From NCBI GenBank assembly GCA_008477525.1, contig SPDT01000006.1, positions 1,701,501 through 1,765,500 of the forward strand: a DNA stretch of 64,000 nt, written 5' to 3'. This document shows positions 37,756 to 49,450 of the stretch, one piece after another (position 1 is the first letter of the stretch; each line of letters starts with the position of its first letter). The notes under the pieces are model-generated. The model had not been told where the DNA came from, searched no databases, and was given only the letters and a program-made list of their open reading frames with translations. This stretch comes from Hypomyces perniciosus (taxonomy: Eukaryota > Ascomycota > Sordariomycetes > Hypocreales > Hypocreaceae). Made by a program: the position numbers and the translations under genes.

Positions 37756-38279
37756 TCAACCCAGACCACCCCAGATACCTCGGATTCTTCGTGCGAGCTG
37801 AATGTCCTTCTGCATGAGAGTGACCCTCTTCGCATGAACAGCACAAAGTTGCGCGTCCTCAAACAGATGAACCATGAAAGCTTCCGCGGCTTCTTGCAAC
37901 GCCTGAATAGCTTGACTTTGCCATCGAAATTCCCTCCCTCTCGGACGGCAATGCATGCCGATTTCTCGAACCTAGACACGTGTCAAAATGGCTTGGATGA
38001 AATAGAAACCAAAATCCTTTTCCAATACTAACTAGGCGCATGAACGGAAGTTTGAGGAGCAATAATTTTGTATTGCCCTGGTACTGCCTTATTTCACGCA
38101 AGGCGACGGTGCCCGGCCGATATCGCCTTTTTTGGCGGGTAGGGACAGGATCACCAGCTAGGGGAGTGTCAGCGGAGAGTGTGATCACCTCAGGACAAGA
38201 AAATATACGTACGTTGTATGTCGCCTGGCCGTGGGCGCCATTTCAGCGAGGCACCAGATGTTCTCTGTTTACGTGGCAT
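37756..38279 (-). CDS. cnp1: Centromeric histone H3 variant CENP-A (Cse4/Cnp1)
   Basis: Marks the centromere in place of H3. Three small exons on the minus strand: 38279-38213, 38157-38033, 37971-37756 (introns 55 and 61 nt, GTACGT...CTAG and GTTAGT...CTAG); 135 aa. Histone-fold landmarks are [17 protein letters not shown] (residues 33-49), [47 protein letters not shown] and [11 protein letters not shown]. The end WGGLG, the longer loop 1 ([13 protein letters not shown] instead of the H3 spacing) and the short divergent tail (about 32 residues, [18 protein letters not shown]) separate it from canonical H3. Residues just after VREI (GMHCRPRG) look more divergent than I would expect for this order. 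The frame is open upstream of the ATG but reads into the tandem repeat, so I keep 38279. The start codon is only about 190 bp from the AT-rich block. Confidence 0.93.
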
Positions 38280-38364
38280 CAGCTTGAAAGATTTGAGCTT
38301 TGAATACACAGGACAATTCAGCTTGCCCAAGTCTCGGGAGAAATTAAAAGAAATAAAGCCAGGG

Positions 38365-38414
38365 ACGCGAGTGAACGCGGGTGAACGCGGGTGAACGCGA
38401 GTGGACGCGAGTGG
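38365..38414. repeat. Five tandem 10-bp repeats ACGCGRGTGR in the CENP-A promoter
   Basis: Five consecutive units starting at 38365, 38375, 38385, 38395 and 38405, differing only by A/G at two positions. They lie 86-135 bp upstream of the CENP-A start codon. Each unit carries ACGCG, the core of the MluI cell-cycle box bound by MBF in yeasts. A regulatory role is inference. Confidence 0.85.
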
Positions 38415-38473
38415 ACAGGAGATCAGGGTGTTATGGAAATAAGGCGGAGTTAAGTTGAAAGAGAAAAGGTAAG

Positions 38474-38493
38474 AATAAATAAATAAATAAATA
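38474..38493. repeat. (AAAT)n microsatellite at the block edge
   Basis: Five copies of AATA mark the transition from the CENP-A promoter to the AT-rich block. Confidence 0.9.
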
Positions 38494-38992
38494 TTCAAAT
38501 TGAAATTAATAATTTATTTAATATATTATTCAATTTATTTTAAATATTATATATATAATAATTAATTTAATATAATTATATTATATTAAATAATACCTTT
38601 TGATAATTTTAAATATTAAAAAAGTATATATATATAATTAATATATTTAAAAACAATATATAAAGTAAAAATTATAAAAAAAAAATTTATAAAAAGAAAA
38701 TTATATATAATAAAATACTATAATTATATATATTATTTTAATTAACTATTAATAAAAGTTTTTTATAATATTATTTAATAAAATTAATTTATAGTTTTTT
38801 TACTTTTAAAAATAATAGAAATTTATAAATAAACTTTTAAACTTGTTTTTACTTTTAATAGATTTATTGTTATTAAGTTTATTATAATTATTTATTAGTA
38901 TTATTTAATATTTTTCTTATAGTTTAAAAGATAAAAAGAATTATATATATTTATATTACCTATAAAAATCTCTTTATATAATATAAACAATA

Positions 38993-39136
38993 TTAATAAA
39001 GAAATATAGTTTTATTAAGCTAGTTAATAAATAAAGAGATTTAAATTAATAAAGTAATATATAATAATATATATAATATAAAATTCCTTAAATTAAATAT
39101 AAATTATATTTAATATATATATTAACTCCCCTTTTT
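38993..39136 (-). repeat. LTR-like end with polypurine tract, minus orientation
   Basis: Read on the minus strand, a purine run of AAAAAGGGGAG type (39136-39126) is followed by TTAATATATATATT and, 110 bp on, by AATAAAACTATATTTCTTTATT. The same order is found on the plus strand at 56551-56692. A polypurine tract directly before a repeat is the 3' LTR junction of a retrotransposon, so this is the 3' end of a minus-strand element. Exact LTR ends are uncertain after mutation. Confidence 0.6.
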
Positions 39137-39235
39137 AAAAAAAGTTATAATTATTTTAATTATTATTTTTATTTATTTATTTATAAAATAAAATTAAAGA
39201 TAATAAAAAAAAGAAGAAATAAAAAAGAAATAATA

Positions 39236-39550
39236 ATCTATTAATTTTCTTTTAATTTAATTATTTTTTTAATATTAATATTTAATTACTTATATTAATA
39301 TATTAATATATAAATTAATATTAATACTTCATTAATTTATTTATAAACTTTTTTACTTTTTAATTATTTCTTTTTATATTATCACTTTATATTTTTATTT
39401 TAATAATATTATAACATTTAAAATTAATTAAATTAAAGTGTATTAAAGTTTTAAATTAACTATAATTAACTTTTTAATAATATTTATTTATTAAATTAAT
39501 TAGTTTATTTTTTATTTTTATAAGTTTTTAAACTATAATTTTAATTATTT
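39236..39550 (-). repeat. Internal retroelement fragment, repeated at 56868-57180
   Basis: Shares long near-identical stretches in direct orientation with 56868-57180, for example ATATATAAATTAATATTAAT, TTAATTAAATTAAAG and TTAACTTTTTAATAATATTT in the same order and spacing. It lies next to the LTR-like end at 38993-39136, as the 3' internal part of the same minus-strand element. Confidence 0.6.
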
Positions 39551-42500
39551 AATACATGTCAATTAGTAATTACATATATTATTTATTACTTTTATTATTT
39601 AATTAATAATTTTATTATATTTGATTTAATATATTTATTTCTTTAATTTTACAGGTTATTAACTTTATATTATAAAAGGTTTTAATATATATTAATATTT
39701 AGTTTTATAGTCCTTTAACTTTAATTTCAACTAAATTATTAAAACTAATAGAGTTAATTAAATTATATAGTATTAAGCTAAATATTAAAGTTTAAGGCAG
39801 TATAAGTAATAGAAAGGCTTAAAGGCAATATAAAAATATTATTTTAAAAAAAATATAAGGCTAACTATAAAGGTTCTTAATAATAGCTTGGTTATAAAAT
39901 TAAAAATAAAGGTTAATTAAAGTTTAGTAGCTTTTACAGCTATTACTATAAATATATATTACGTTTTTGAAAGTATTATTTTAACTAAAAGATATTTAAA
40001 GATAATATATTTATAAAGGAATAAATACTACTATATAAAATAATTAATATAAAAAGGCAATAATATTAAGTTAAGCTTTTTCTCTATTAATATTATAATT
40101 AAAGTAAAGCAGTATTAATATAAAAGAAATTATATAATATTATATATAACCATAATATTAATATTTTGAAACTATTAGCAGGTAATATATTTATTTCATA
40201 ACTCTATCACTATCTTTATAATCTATTAAATATAAATATATTCTTTAATTTTAATTATTTTAATAAAGGCATTATAAAAATATAACAAGTTTATTATATA
40301 TATTAATAAATAAAACTTTAAATTCTTATAAATATTTTTAATTAAACTATTAATTTCTTAAAGTTATTAAAGTTATTAAAGTTAGTTATTAAAATCTTTT
40401 TCTTATAATTAAATTTTAGCCTATATATTTATATTGATATAAAAAATATAAAAATATAATTTATATAAAGGATAACCTTTTTTAAACTATTTTGAAAGGC
40501 AAATTCTTTATTTATAATAGTAACTATTAATTTAAGCGCTTTAATTTCTTAATAAAGGCAATTCAATTACTTATAAAGCTATTAATAGCCTTTTTGTTTT
40601 TAATATTTATTAACCTAAATATAAAATTAATTAAAGATTAATGGTTAATTACTTTAATAATTTAAAATAAATATAGCCTAAACCAGTTAATTTTATATAT
40701 TATTAAAATTAAAGACTTTTAAGAAATACTTTTATATTACTTTATATTACAACATAAATTTAAAAATACCAATAATATAACTATTTTTATTATATTTAAT
40801 ATAATATAGCATAGAGTGGACGGGACATATAGTCAAAACCAGAAAAAAGGTAAACAAAAAAACTAGCTAAAGCAAGTAGTGCAGATTGCCACCTAATATC
40901 TTATTTATATAAACAGCAATAGTGTAAACTGTTATTAGGTATAATAGTTAAGTACCTGTTAGATATATCTATATTAATTACCGCCTTTAAGAAAATAACT
41001 ATATCTTTATAGTCTCTCAGTAACTTATTTTTACTCGCTCCCTTTTATTCCTGTAACTATCTGCAGTTGTCAAATCTTTTTATATACTGTCTAAATTAAA
41101 GTTATTAAATCTTTATTTTATTTTACGATAGCTTAATATTTTAATCTTAATATAATTACTTCCTTTTTTTATTTTTCTATTATAATATACTGCTAATTAA
41201 ACGCCCTTTTATATATATTAGCGTCTCTTTATATTATAATAATATATATCTTTAAGTCTATTATCTAGTCTTTTAATTCTATATTTTCAAGTAAATATAT
41301 ATTAACTATAAAATTCACTTTTACTTTTTTAATGTCTATATTAATATAATATCTCTTTAAGGTTTATTATTTATAGGTAATATTAATAACTTTTAATAGT
41401 ATTTTTATTTAAGCTTTAAAGGCTTGTAAGTTAATATCCTATAAAAGTATATTTAAGTATAGTATCTGTTTTTAATATTTGATTTTAAAGGTAACTTTAA
41501 TAATTTATTTTTATTATTATATTTTTTATTACATTTAATAATACCCTACTATTATAATTACTATTATGTCGCTTATTCTCTATACCCTTTAATATCTTCT
41601 TAAGCCGATTTTTAGGATACTTATTTCTATTATTATTATATATTATCTATTATCTTTATATTCTTTAAAACTAAAGGCTTTAATAATATAAATCATTTAC
41701 TATTAAAGCTAATAATAAACTTTAAGGTTTTATATTTTATATAGATATTTATGCTAATAGGAACTCCCTTTAATTTTTTAAAAGACTATTTTAATATAAA
41801 AGTAACTACTTTTATTAGTATTATTAATCCCTTTAGCTTTATTAAATGCTTTGTTATTAGTAAAGTTACCTTTTCCTTTACTGCCATTTTTTCCTTTATT
41901 TTAAATAAAAAGAAAATACAATACTTTTTTATCTCATTATATAGCTTAACTTCCTTGAATTTTTATTATACTGTTTTATATACTAAATAAAGGTCTTTGT
42001 AAGGGAATAGCGCGTTTAATATTAACTATTTTATTTAAGTAAAGTATTTATTATATATTTTATCTTTATATTAAATTACTCTATAAAGCTTATATATAAA
42101 GGCTATTATTTATGCTTATTACCCTATTTACTATACTTTATTCTAGAATTAGTATATATAATCTATTTACTGTATTTATAATATATTTATTATTTAAGTA
42201 TAGTATATTACTATTACCTTTTTTACGGCGTTATATATAGGATTACTAGGTATAATATTAAGATCCTTTAACTTAAAAGTAAGCAGCAGTTTACTATTTT
42301 GATTTTCAGCTATTTTAATTAATATATTAAATAGTAGTATAACTATTAGAAATAAAAGAGTAGGAATTAATAGAATATAAAGGTAAAAATAATAACTTAT
42401 AATATGGTTTTATTCCTTTAGTAAAGCTATATTAAAACTGTAAATATATATATAAAAGTGAAATTTAAAAGGCGAAAAGGGAAAGAAAAATAAAAACTTA

Positions 42501-43868
42501 TTTATTAGGCTATTAAATAAAAAAGCTAAATACCCTTTTTACTATAGGCTTAATTTTTGAGTAGTGCTATTTATACAGATAAAAATTGCTATTTATACAG
42601 ATAGTCTATGCGCCACCTATAAAAATCTCCCTACAGCTCTTTATACTCTGCAACTTAAACTATAGTAATAACACTACTATAGTAATATTATTAGCGCCAT
42701 TATAATAACAGGTATCCCTATTAACCTTTATTAATTTAGTTTAAAGAGATAACTATCTTTAATTTTATTAAATGCCTTAATTTTAATAGTGAAAACTATA
42801 GCTGGCTGCTGTTACCTTTAAAGCTGCTAGATTTACCTAAACTTAACTGTAAAATTTTACCTCTATTATTATTTCCTTTATTTGATTTTTTTAATAATTT
42901 AATCTCTTTCTTATAGGATTTTTTTAATAATAGCGCAGCTATTATTATTAAAAGTAGCTCTTTGCCTTGTAAAGTAAATGGAACTATAATTAAAATATAC
43001 TATAACCTCTATTGCAATTGTTTTAAGAGGTTAACTTTTATAAGCACTAGCATATAAAAGCTATTAATATAAAAGATTAACTGCCCTTTTAAATTAATAG
43101 CAACAGTAATAAAAATATTCAATTAAAAGTAGTCTTATTGCATTAACTGCTATTTATATAATTACCCTTTATCTTTTAACCCTTTTACTTATATTATATA
43201 TTATCAGTAAAATAAAACCAGCTTATACTTAAGTGTAACCTCTTTAAGTATAAAGTATTAATTGCTTATAAAATAATTAGTATTATTAAAGATTTAAGTT
43301 TTATGAATTATATATTTTTTTATTAAAAATATTTATAATAATTATTAAAAGATTTATAAAAAAGGTTTTAAAGGCTTTACAGTAATTTAAGCTTAAATTA
43401 AATACCTTTAAGATAGTTATTTTTATTCCTATATTAAATATAGTTTTAATACTAAAATTAAAGGCATTTTCTGGATATATTTATAGTATAAGATAATATA
43501 AAAGCAGTTCCTTAAAGTATTATAATTTAATAATATATCTAAAACTAATAAATTTAATATATATTTATTTTAAATAATTAAAATTATTAACTAAAAGTCT
43601 ATTATTAATTTTACCTTTAATTTTATTAATATAAAAAAGGAAGGTAACTTTTAATAACTTTATAAATAGCTAGATTCGCTTTATACTATAATTAGCGCTT
43701 TAGCCTTAATTATTGCAATTATAAATAAAAAGTAGGCTTTTAAAAATATATTTCTATATATTTTTCTAGATATATAATAGCAGCTTTATATATACTATAT
43801 TAATATTAATATTAAGGCTAAAATTAAATTATAGTAAAAGAAGCTAATAAAAAATAATACTAATATAG

Positions 43869-43900
<32 letters not shown>

Positions 43901-44218
43901 ATTAATAATAATGTTAATACTTAAACTGTAATATAAAATAATATTAAGTAAAGTATTTTAAGCTTGACTTTAATTAAATGCAAATATAGCTTTAATAGTA
44001 TATATAAAGTATAAAAGTATATAATTTATATTAATAAAGAAGTTGATTTTAAGTTAATTTAAGCTGCAATAAGGTTAGTATATAATCCTGTATAGGTATA
44101 TATTTTATACTATATTTTTCGCAAATATATACCTTTATCATTTTAATAGGCTTATTGCTATATTAAATAGTATTTTAGTTAATAGGTTAATAGTTTAGTT
44201 AAAATAGCCTATAAAGAT

Positions 44219-44685
44219 GAGTAATGCTATATTGGAACAGACAAAAATTGCTACTGGAACAGATGGTCCGTGCGCATACACAGAAATCTTCCTAGCTTTC
44301 AATTCCTCGATCTTCTATAACACTTTCAATCACAATAACAACACCAATTCTATACATTGTGATAGATTTCCTATTAGCCTGTTATTGGCCTAGTATAGCG
44401 ACGCTGCAGATAACTCTAAGCTGCTAGGTTCTTTCGATTTTAATGGTGAAATTAAAGATTAGCCGCAGTCGCCTGTATGATTACTAGAATGTATGCCAAA
44501 GACCTGTTATTCAGAGTAATATAATGATATTGGAATACCTAGCTGTAGATATGCTGTAATTGAGTGCGATGTACGAAGTAAAGGAGTAAGTTATATGTTA
44601 AGGGAAGTTTCTAGGAGAATTTCTGTGTGTGCGCACGGACCATCTGTTCCAGTAGTAACTTTTATCTGTTCCAATAGCATTACTC
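44219..44685. mobile_element. 467-bp MITE of the same family, nested in the hAT-like element
   Basis: Terminal inverted repeats of about 75 bp: left GAGTAATGCTATATTGGAAC..., right the reverse complement of GAGTAATGCTATTGGAACAG.... Perfect 8-bp target duplication ATAAAGAT at 44211-44218 and 44686-44693. Its ends match those of the surrounding 42559-45817 element, but with G/C kept where the outer copy has A/T (GGTCCGTGCGC here, AGTCTATGCGC there). The inside has no open frame long enough for a transposase, so it is non-autonomous. It is visibly richer in G/C than anything around it. Confidence 0.88.
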
Positions 44686-45349
44686 ATAAAGATATAAAAA
44701 CATATCTAGTTTTAGGTACTGGTAACCTTTTATATCTTTATACAGTACTACTATAAATAATTTAAAGAAAGCGTAAAACTATATTTAAAAAGCTGCCTTT
44801 ATATACATACATTAATATATTAACTTTATAATATAGTAATAGTAGTTTAGCGATTTTATAATATATATTAATTATATAGCTATTAACCTCTTTACCAAGT
44901 AATATTAAATTACTATTACTGCTTTACTTATATAAAAAGAGGTAAAGCTGCTTTAACTTTATTATAGCACTTTTATATAATAATATACTTTACTATATAG
45001 TCATTTTATCTTTTAAAGGCTTAAAGCTAATAAGCCTTTAAGTAAATATAATATATATCCGCAATAATAGTTTATAAAGCCTTTAATAAATCTATTATGA
45101 TTTTATATAGGGAATTTTATTAATAGTTATATATATTAAAATTTAAATAAACTGCTTTTTTATATTTAAAACTTTAATATTATTTAAAATCTCTATAAAA
45201 GACCCTAATTACTGAATAATAAGAAACTGCCTATACTAGTTATACTTTAAGCTATTAATAGCAGTAATAACAGTAGCAGGGATAATATCAATCTTATATA
45301 ATAAACTTAACAGACTTAATAACCTTAATAGTTATAGTAATTATAAAGA

Positions 45350-45550
45350 GGGCAAAGGCGATTTAAAGGGCGACCCAGGGGGCGACCGCCTATATGCTAA
45401 CTAGGCCTTAATATTTAGCGAGCCCCTTCACAATTCGAGATAAATAGCTCTGTTAGCTTACAGCAAACGCTATAAAGCTCTAGATCATTATTTTAGCGTT
45501 TTAGGGGCTGCAGAGGCTTGCAGGTCGCTAAAATATTGCAACAATAAAGC
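45350..45550. other. G/C-richer patch inside the hAT-like element
   Basis: Contains GGGCGACCCAGGGGGCGACC and an imperfect inverted pair, TTTAGCGAGCCCCTT near 45414 and AGGGGCT...CGCTAAAA near 45503-45531. It may be a third small nested insertion or a part of the host element that escaped mutation. No clear target duplication found. Confidence 0.4.
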
Positions 45551-48500
45551 TGTATTTCAGCTATAGCTTTGACTAGAATTAAAAAGGGGATTAATAAGAT
45601 TATACCAGCTATATAGCTAAAAGAATAGTTAGCTTTAATATAGGTAGATAAAGGGGATAATAAAGACTTATTATTTAAAGTAATCTAATATACTATAAAT
45701 CACTGTTATATAAAGAATTAAATTATAATGTATAAGGAGCTATAGGGAGATTTTTGCGGGTAGCGCATAGATTATCTATATAAATAGCAATTTTTATCTG
45801 TATGAATAGCACTACTCTAATTTTTACCTGTTAATTATTAATTTTCTTATTATTATACTAGATAACCTACTCTTATCTTTAGTTTCTAAATCTTTCCTTT
45901 TTTAACTAAAGGGTATTTATTAAAACCTTTAATAAATGCTATTGCATTTATTATTAAAAGGTCTTTATTATAGTATTTATTGTATTTTATTATATAGCCC
46001 TTTTATCTTATAAGATATTGCAGTCTATTATAATATATCCTTTTAGTTAATAAAGCCTTAATTTTATAGGACCGCCACTCCTTTATATCTCCCTTTATAT
46101 ATATAGTTTTAACAATACTCGGCTTTAATCTATTAAATAGATTTTTACTTATTAGCGCAGCTTTAATTATATAATTAAAATTACTAGGTAATTCCTTTAA
46201 TATGTTAATAGCTTAATTATATATATATGTATATTAGTCTTTTTTTATAGTTAATAGTTTAACCTTTTTTTAACCAAACTTTAATATTTGCCTTAATATC
46301 GAATAGCTATAATATAATTGCAGAAAAGCTTTATCACCTACTATAAATTAATACTGTTTATATATTTTATTAAAGTGTCTTTTATATTTAGCATTAATAA
46401 AATTTATTGCAATTTTTACTTTTTACTGTTATAAGCTATATATAAATTTTAGTAATTAATTAATTTTAATATCACTAGTAAATATATTTTTAATAAAGTT
46501 AAAGGTATTTATAGGCAGAATTTTATTACTATTTTATTAAATAAATATATTAAAAATATAATAAAAGCATTATTTAATAATAATTAAATTATGAGTAATG
46601 CTAATAGTTAATATTTATTTAAGGATATTAAAAAGAAATAATAGATAATAGTTTTAATAATTGCATTAATAGACTTTAATTAATTATCCCCTATAAAATA
46701 TTATATAATAGTTATTATTAGTTAAGTATTTGAAGCTATAAACAATTTCTGCTATAAATCGCCTAATTACTTACCATTTCTATTTAATATAATTATAGTA
46801 GGAATTATTTAATTAGCCAGTAATTAAAAGGTAAAGAGAACCGTTATTTAATAGGCTGCCTTATATATCTTATATCCTAAAAGGGTTCCTTTTTTTTAAA
46901 AGATTTATATATTATTATTAAAATTATATTAAATGTATTAAATTTTAATAATTTAAAGTAAAAGTTTACCGTTAAAGCTACTAATAATATTAAAATAAAC
47001 TGAATATATTATATTTTATATAAAATAAACTCTAATATAATAAGCTATAAACCTCTATATAAAGGTTATTTAAATTATTTATGTATACTATATTAATAGT
47101 AGTTAATATATATATAGATATTTTACTATATATTTAAAAACACGAAACCCTTTAATTTATATTAACTATATTTAATTATAAAATGCTATATATTATAAGC
47201 TATTTTAATAATAAGTTTTATTATAAAGCAGGGAATATTTAATCTTGTTATATTATCTTTATTTTTATATAATAATCATTTATTTTTATAGAATTTAAAA
47301 GCTAAGCCCTTTTAAATATATATATTATTTTTATTAATAACTTTACCTATATATTAAAGTTATATAATAATTTTCTTATATTTATAGTTATCTTTATATC
47401 CTTTTATAAACTTATTTTAAATATTATTATATACTATAACTTTAATATTTAAGCAGGCTATATTAAAAGGGGTTAGAATATTACTTAAAATCATCCTTTT
47501 ATATTACCTATTAAACTTATATATTATTATCTATATTAAAGAGTTTGAAGAGTATCTTAAATAAAATATTAAACTTTTTAAATAAATAAATTATATAAAG
47601 ATTATATTAAAATAAGAAATTGCTAGCATTAATAAAATATAGATTTATTTATATAATATTAAATATAAATATTAACCTTTTCTTTATAATTAACTTTATA
47701 GCTATATAGTTAATAAAGATATAAACTAGTTATTAAATACTATAAAACACTAGACAGTTTTTTATTATAATTTATATTAAATAAGCTATTTTTAACTTTA
47801 TAGGCTAATAACTATATTTTATAAAATTAAATATTTTATATTAGAATTTAATATCATTAATAAAAGACTTATTCAAAGTTATTATAGCATTATTAAAATT
47901 AAAGTTACTATAATAGTAAAAAAGTATAGCTTTAAAGCCCTTTTCTTTAAATATATTTATTTTAATAAATAGGCGATAAATATTATTAATATATATTAGC
48001 TTTAAAGATAAATAATATAATAAACTTTCCTATATAAGCTTAATGCTTATAATTATAATCTATTACCTTTATTATCATTAAATAATATTAACTTTATAGC
48101 TATAAAACACTTCCTTTTAGCCTTTAAGTCAGTATACACTTATTTATAATTTACTGCTAATAGCGCAACTTTCTATTACTATAAAGGTTTAACCTTTTAA
48201 AATATATATAAAAATAAACTTTTAAATCTAGTTAATTATATTAATATATATTTCTAAGTATTTTAATATTAATAAATATAATTATTTTTATAATATATTA
48301 CTTTAATCTTTTAATAAAAATATATTAATTTTATAAATTTAATATTAAAAAAGAGTTATTAATTAATATTTAATAAAAGTGTTAATTAAACATAAATATA
48401 ATTTAAGCTTTTAGAATAGTTAAAGGATTATCTTTAAATGCTAAATATAGTTATTTAAAGTCTTTAAAAAAATAATAATATTATTAATATATATATGCAT

Positions 48501-49017
48501 AAACTTATAATAAAGGTAAAGCTATTAGTTTATTTAGCTTTAGATATATAAAAGTAAATTCTTATATCTTATTAATAGTATATTTACCTGCTTTAAACTA
48601 TAATATATAACTATAGTAAATCTATTATAGTAATTAAAATATATTTAAAATTAATAAAAGAAAAATTCTATATTTACTATTAATACATATTTAGCCCTTT
48701 ATAATAATATAATTATCTTTTTTTATTAAAGTAATAGGTATATATTTATAATTATAATACTATTTAAATTTTTTAAATTAATAATTATATAGCCTTTATT
48801 TTTATTAGCGATTTTTTTTATATAATAAAAATAAATACTATAAATAATATAGGTTGTATAACATATAATATTTAATTTATTATATATAAAGGGTTAAAAG
48901 TCTCTTTAATGACCTTTTTATTATATATATTTATAATGTATAGTTTACTTATTAGTTACTATAACTATTAATTATCTATTAACTATACTTTTATTTATGT
49001 ATTATATTTTATTAAAA

Positions 49018-49450
49018 TTATACTTTTGTCACGGCACTAAGCATATCCTCCAATAACTCATCAGCATTATATGCGTCCTCATATAATAACTTAATCCTAT
49101 ATTTTTGAACTATATTTTTATAGCTTCTTGCCTTATTTAAAGCATAATGAAGACATTACTTTAACCTGCTATTCTATATGCTGTAATAGTTTATGCCTTC
49201 CTATAATAACTGCGCTATTACTTTTAGCCTTTAACCTTTCTTAAAAAAGATTAATAAAGTCGCTAATAGCCTAGTCGTAATACTATAAAAAAGCTTTACA
49301 TTTTACAGGAAATTCACTAATCCCCGACTATAGTAAAACCCTAAGCCTAAAAGCCTATATCCCTGCAGTAAATATACCTTAGCCTCGCCTTTTAGCCTAT
49401 ACTTAATTCTTTAGCCTGCATTTAATTTAAGAATATTAAAGTAAAAATAA
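49018..49450 (-). pseudogene. Less-mutated relic of a transposon gene, 3' end
   Basis: This patch keeps more G/C than its surroundings. On the minus strand a frame ends at TAA 49020-49018 after YEDAYNADELLEDMLSAVTK; further upstream in the same frame I read CLHYALNKARSYKNIVQKYR, interrupted by a few TAA/TAG codons as expected from C-to-T change. The family is not recognised; a retroelement gag-type or transposase C-terminus is possible. Confidence 0.45.

Larger units (their letters stand above)
42559..45817. mobile_element. hAT-like DNA transposon, RIP-degraded, with 8-bp target duplication
   Basis: Terminal inverted repeats of about 88 bp: left from 42559 (GAGTAGTGCTATTTATACAG), right ending 45817 (its reverse complement begins GAGTAGTGCTATTCATACAG). 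Each arm contains the word GCTATTTATACAGAT or a close variant twice. The flanks TAATTTTT at 42551-42558 and 45818-45825 are a perfect 8-bp direct repeat, the duplication size of hAT elements. About 2.8 kb remains after removing the nested MITE and its duplication, enough for a transposase gene, but the inside is too mutated to read. The hAT assignment rests on duplication size; TIRs this long are unusual for hAT. Confidence 0.8.

Noticed and set aside
37582..38031. 149-codon plus-strand frame over the CENP-A gene
   Set aside because: Antisense to CENP-A exons that encode an unmistakable histone fold; shadow frame.
40923..41072. Possible solo LTR (TGTAAAC ... GTTGTCA) in a less AT-rich patch
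   Set aside because: Starts TG and ends CA, but the flanks (AATAG and AATCT) do not form a target duplication and no second copy was seen.
41751..41990. 79-codon open frame in the AT-rich block
   Set aside because: Composition is only what A/T-rich DNA encodes by chance (Phe, Ile, Leu, Lys, Ser, Tyr); no homology pattern, no splice or promoter context.
45411..45535. Third nested element with TTTAGCG / CGCTAAA ends
   Set aside because: Arms match only with a 16-bp gap and no target duplication is visible; kept only as a G/C-richer patch.
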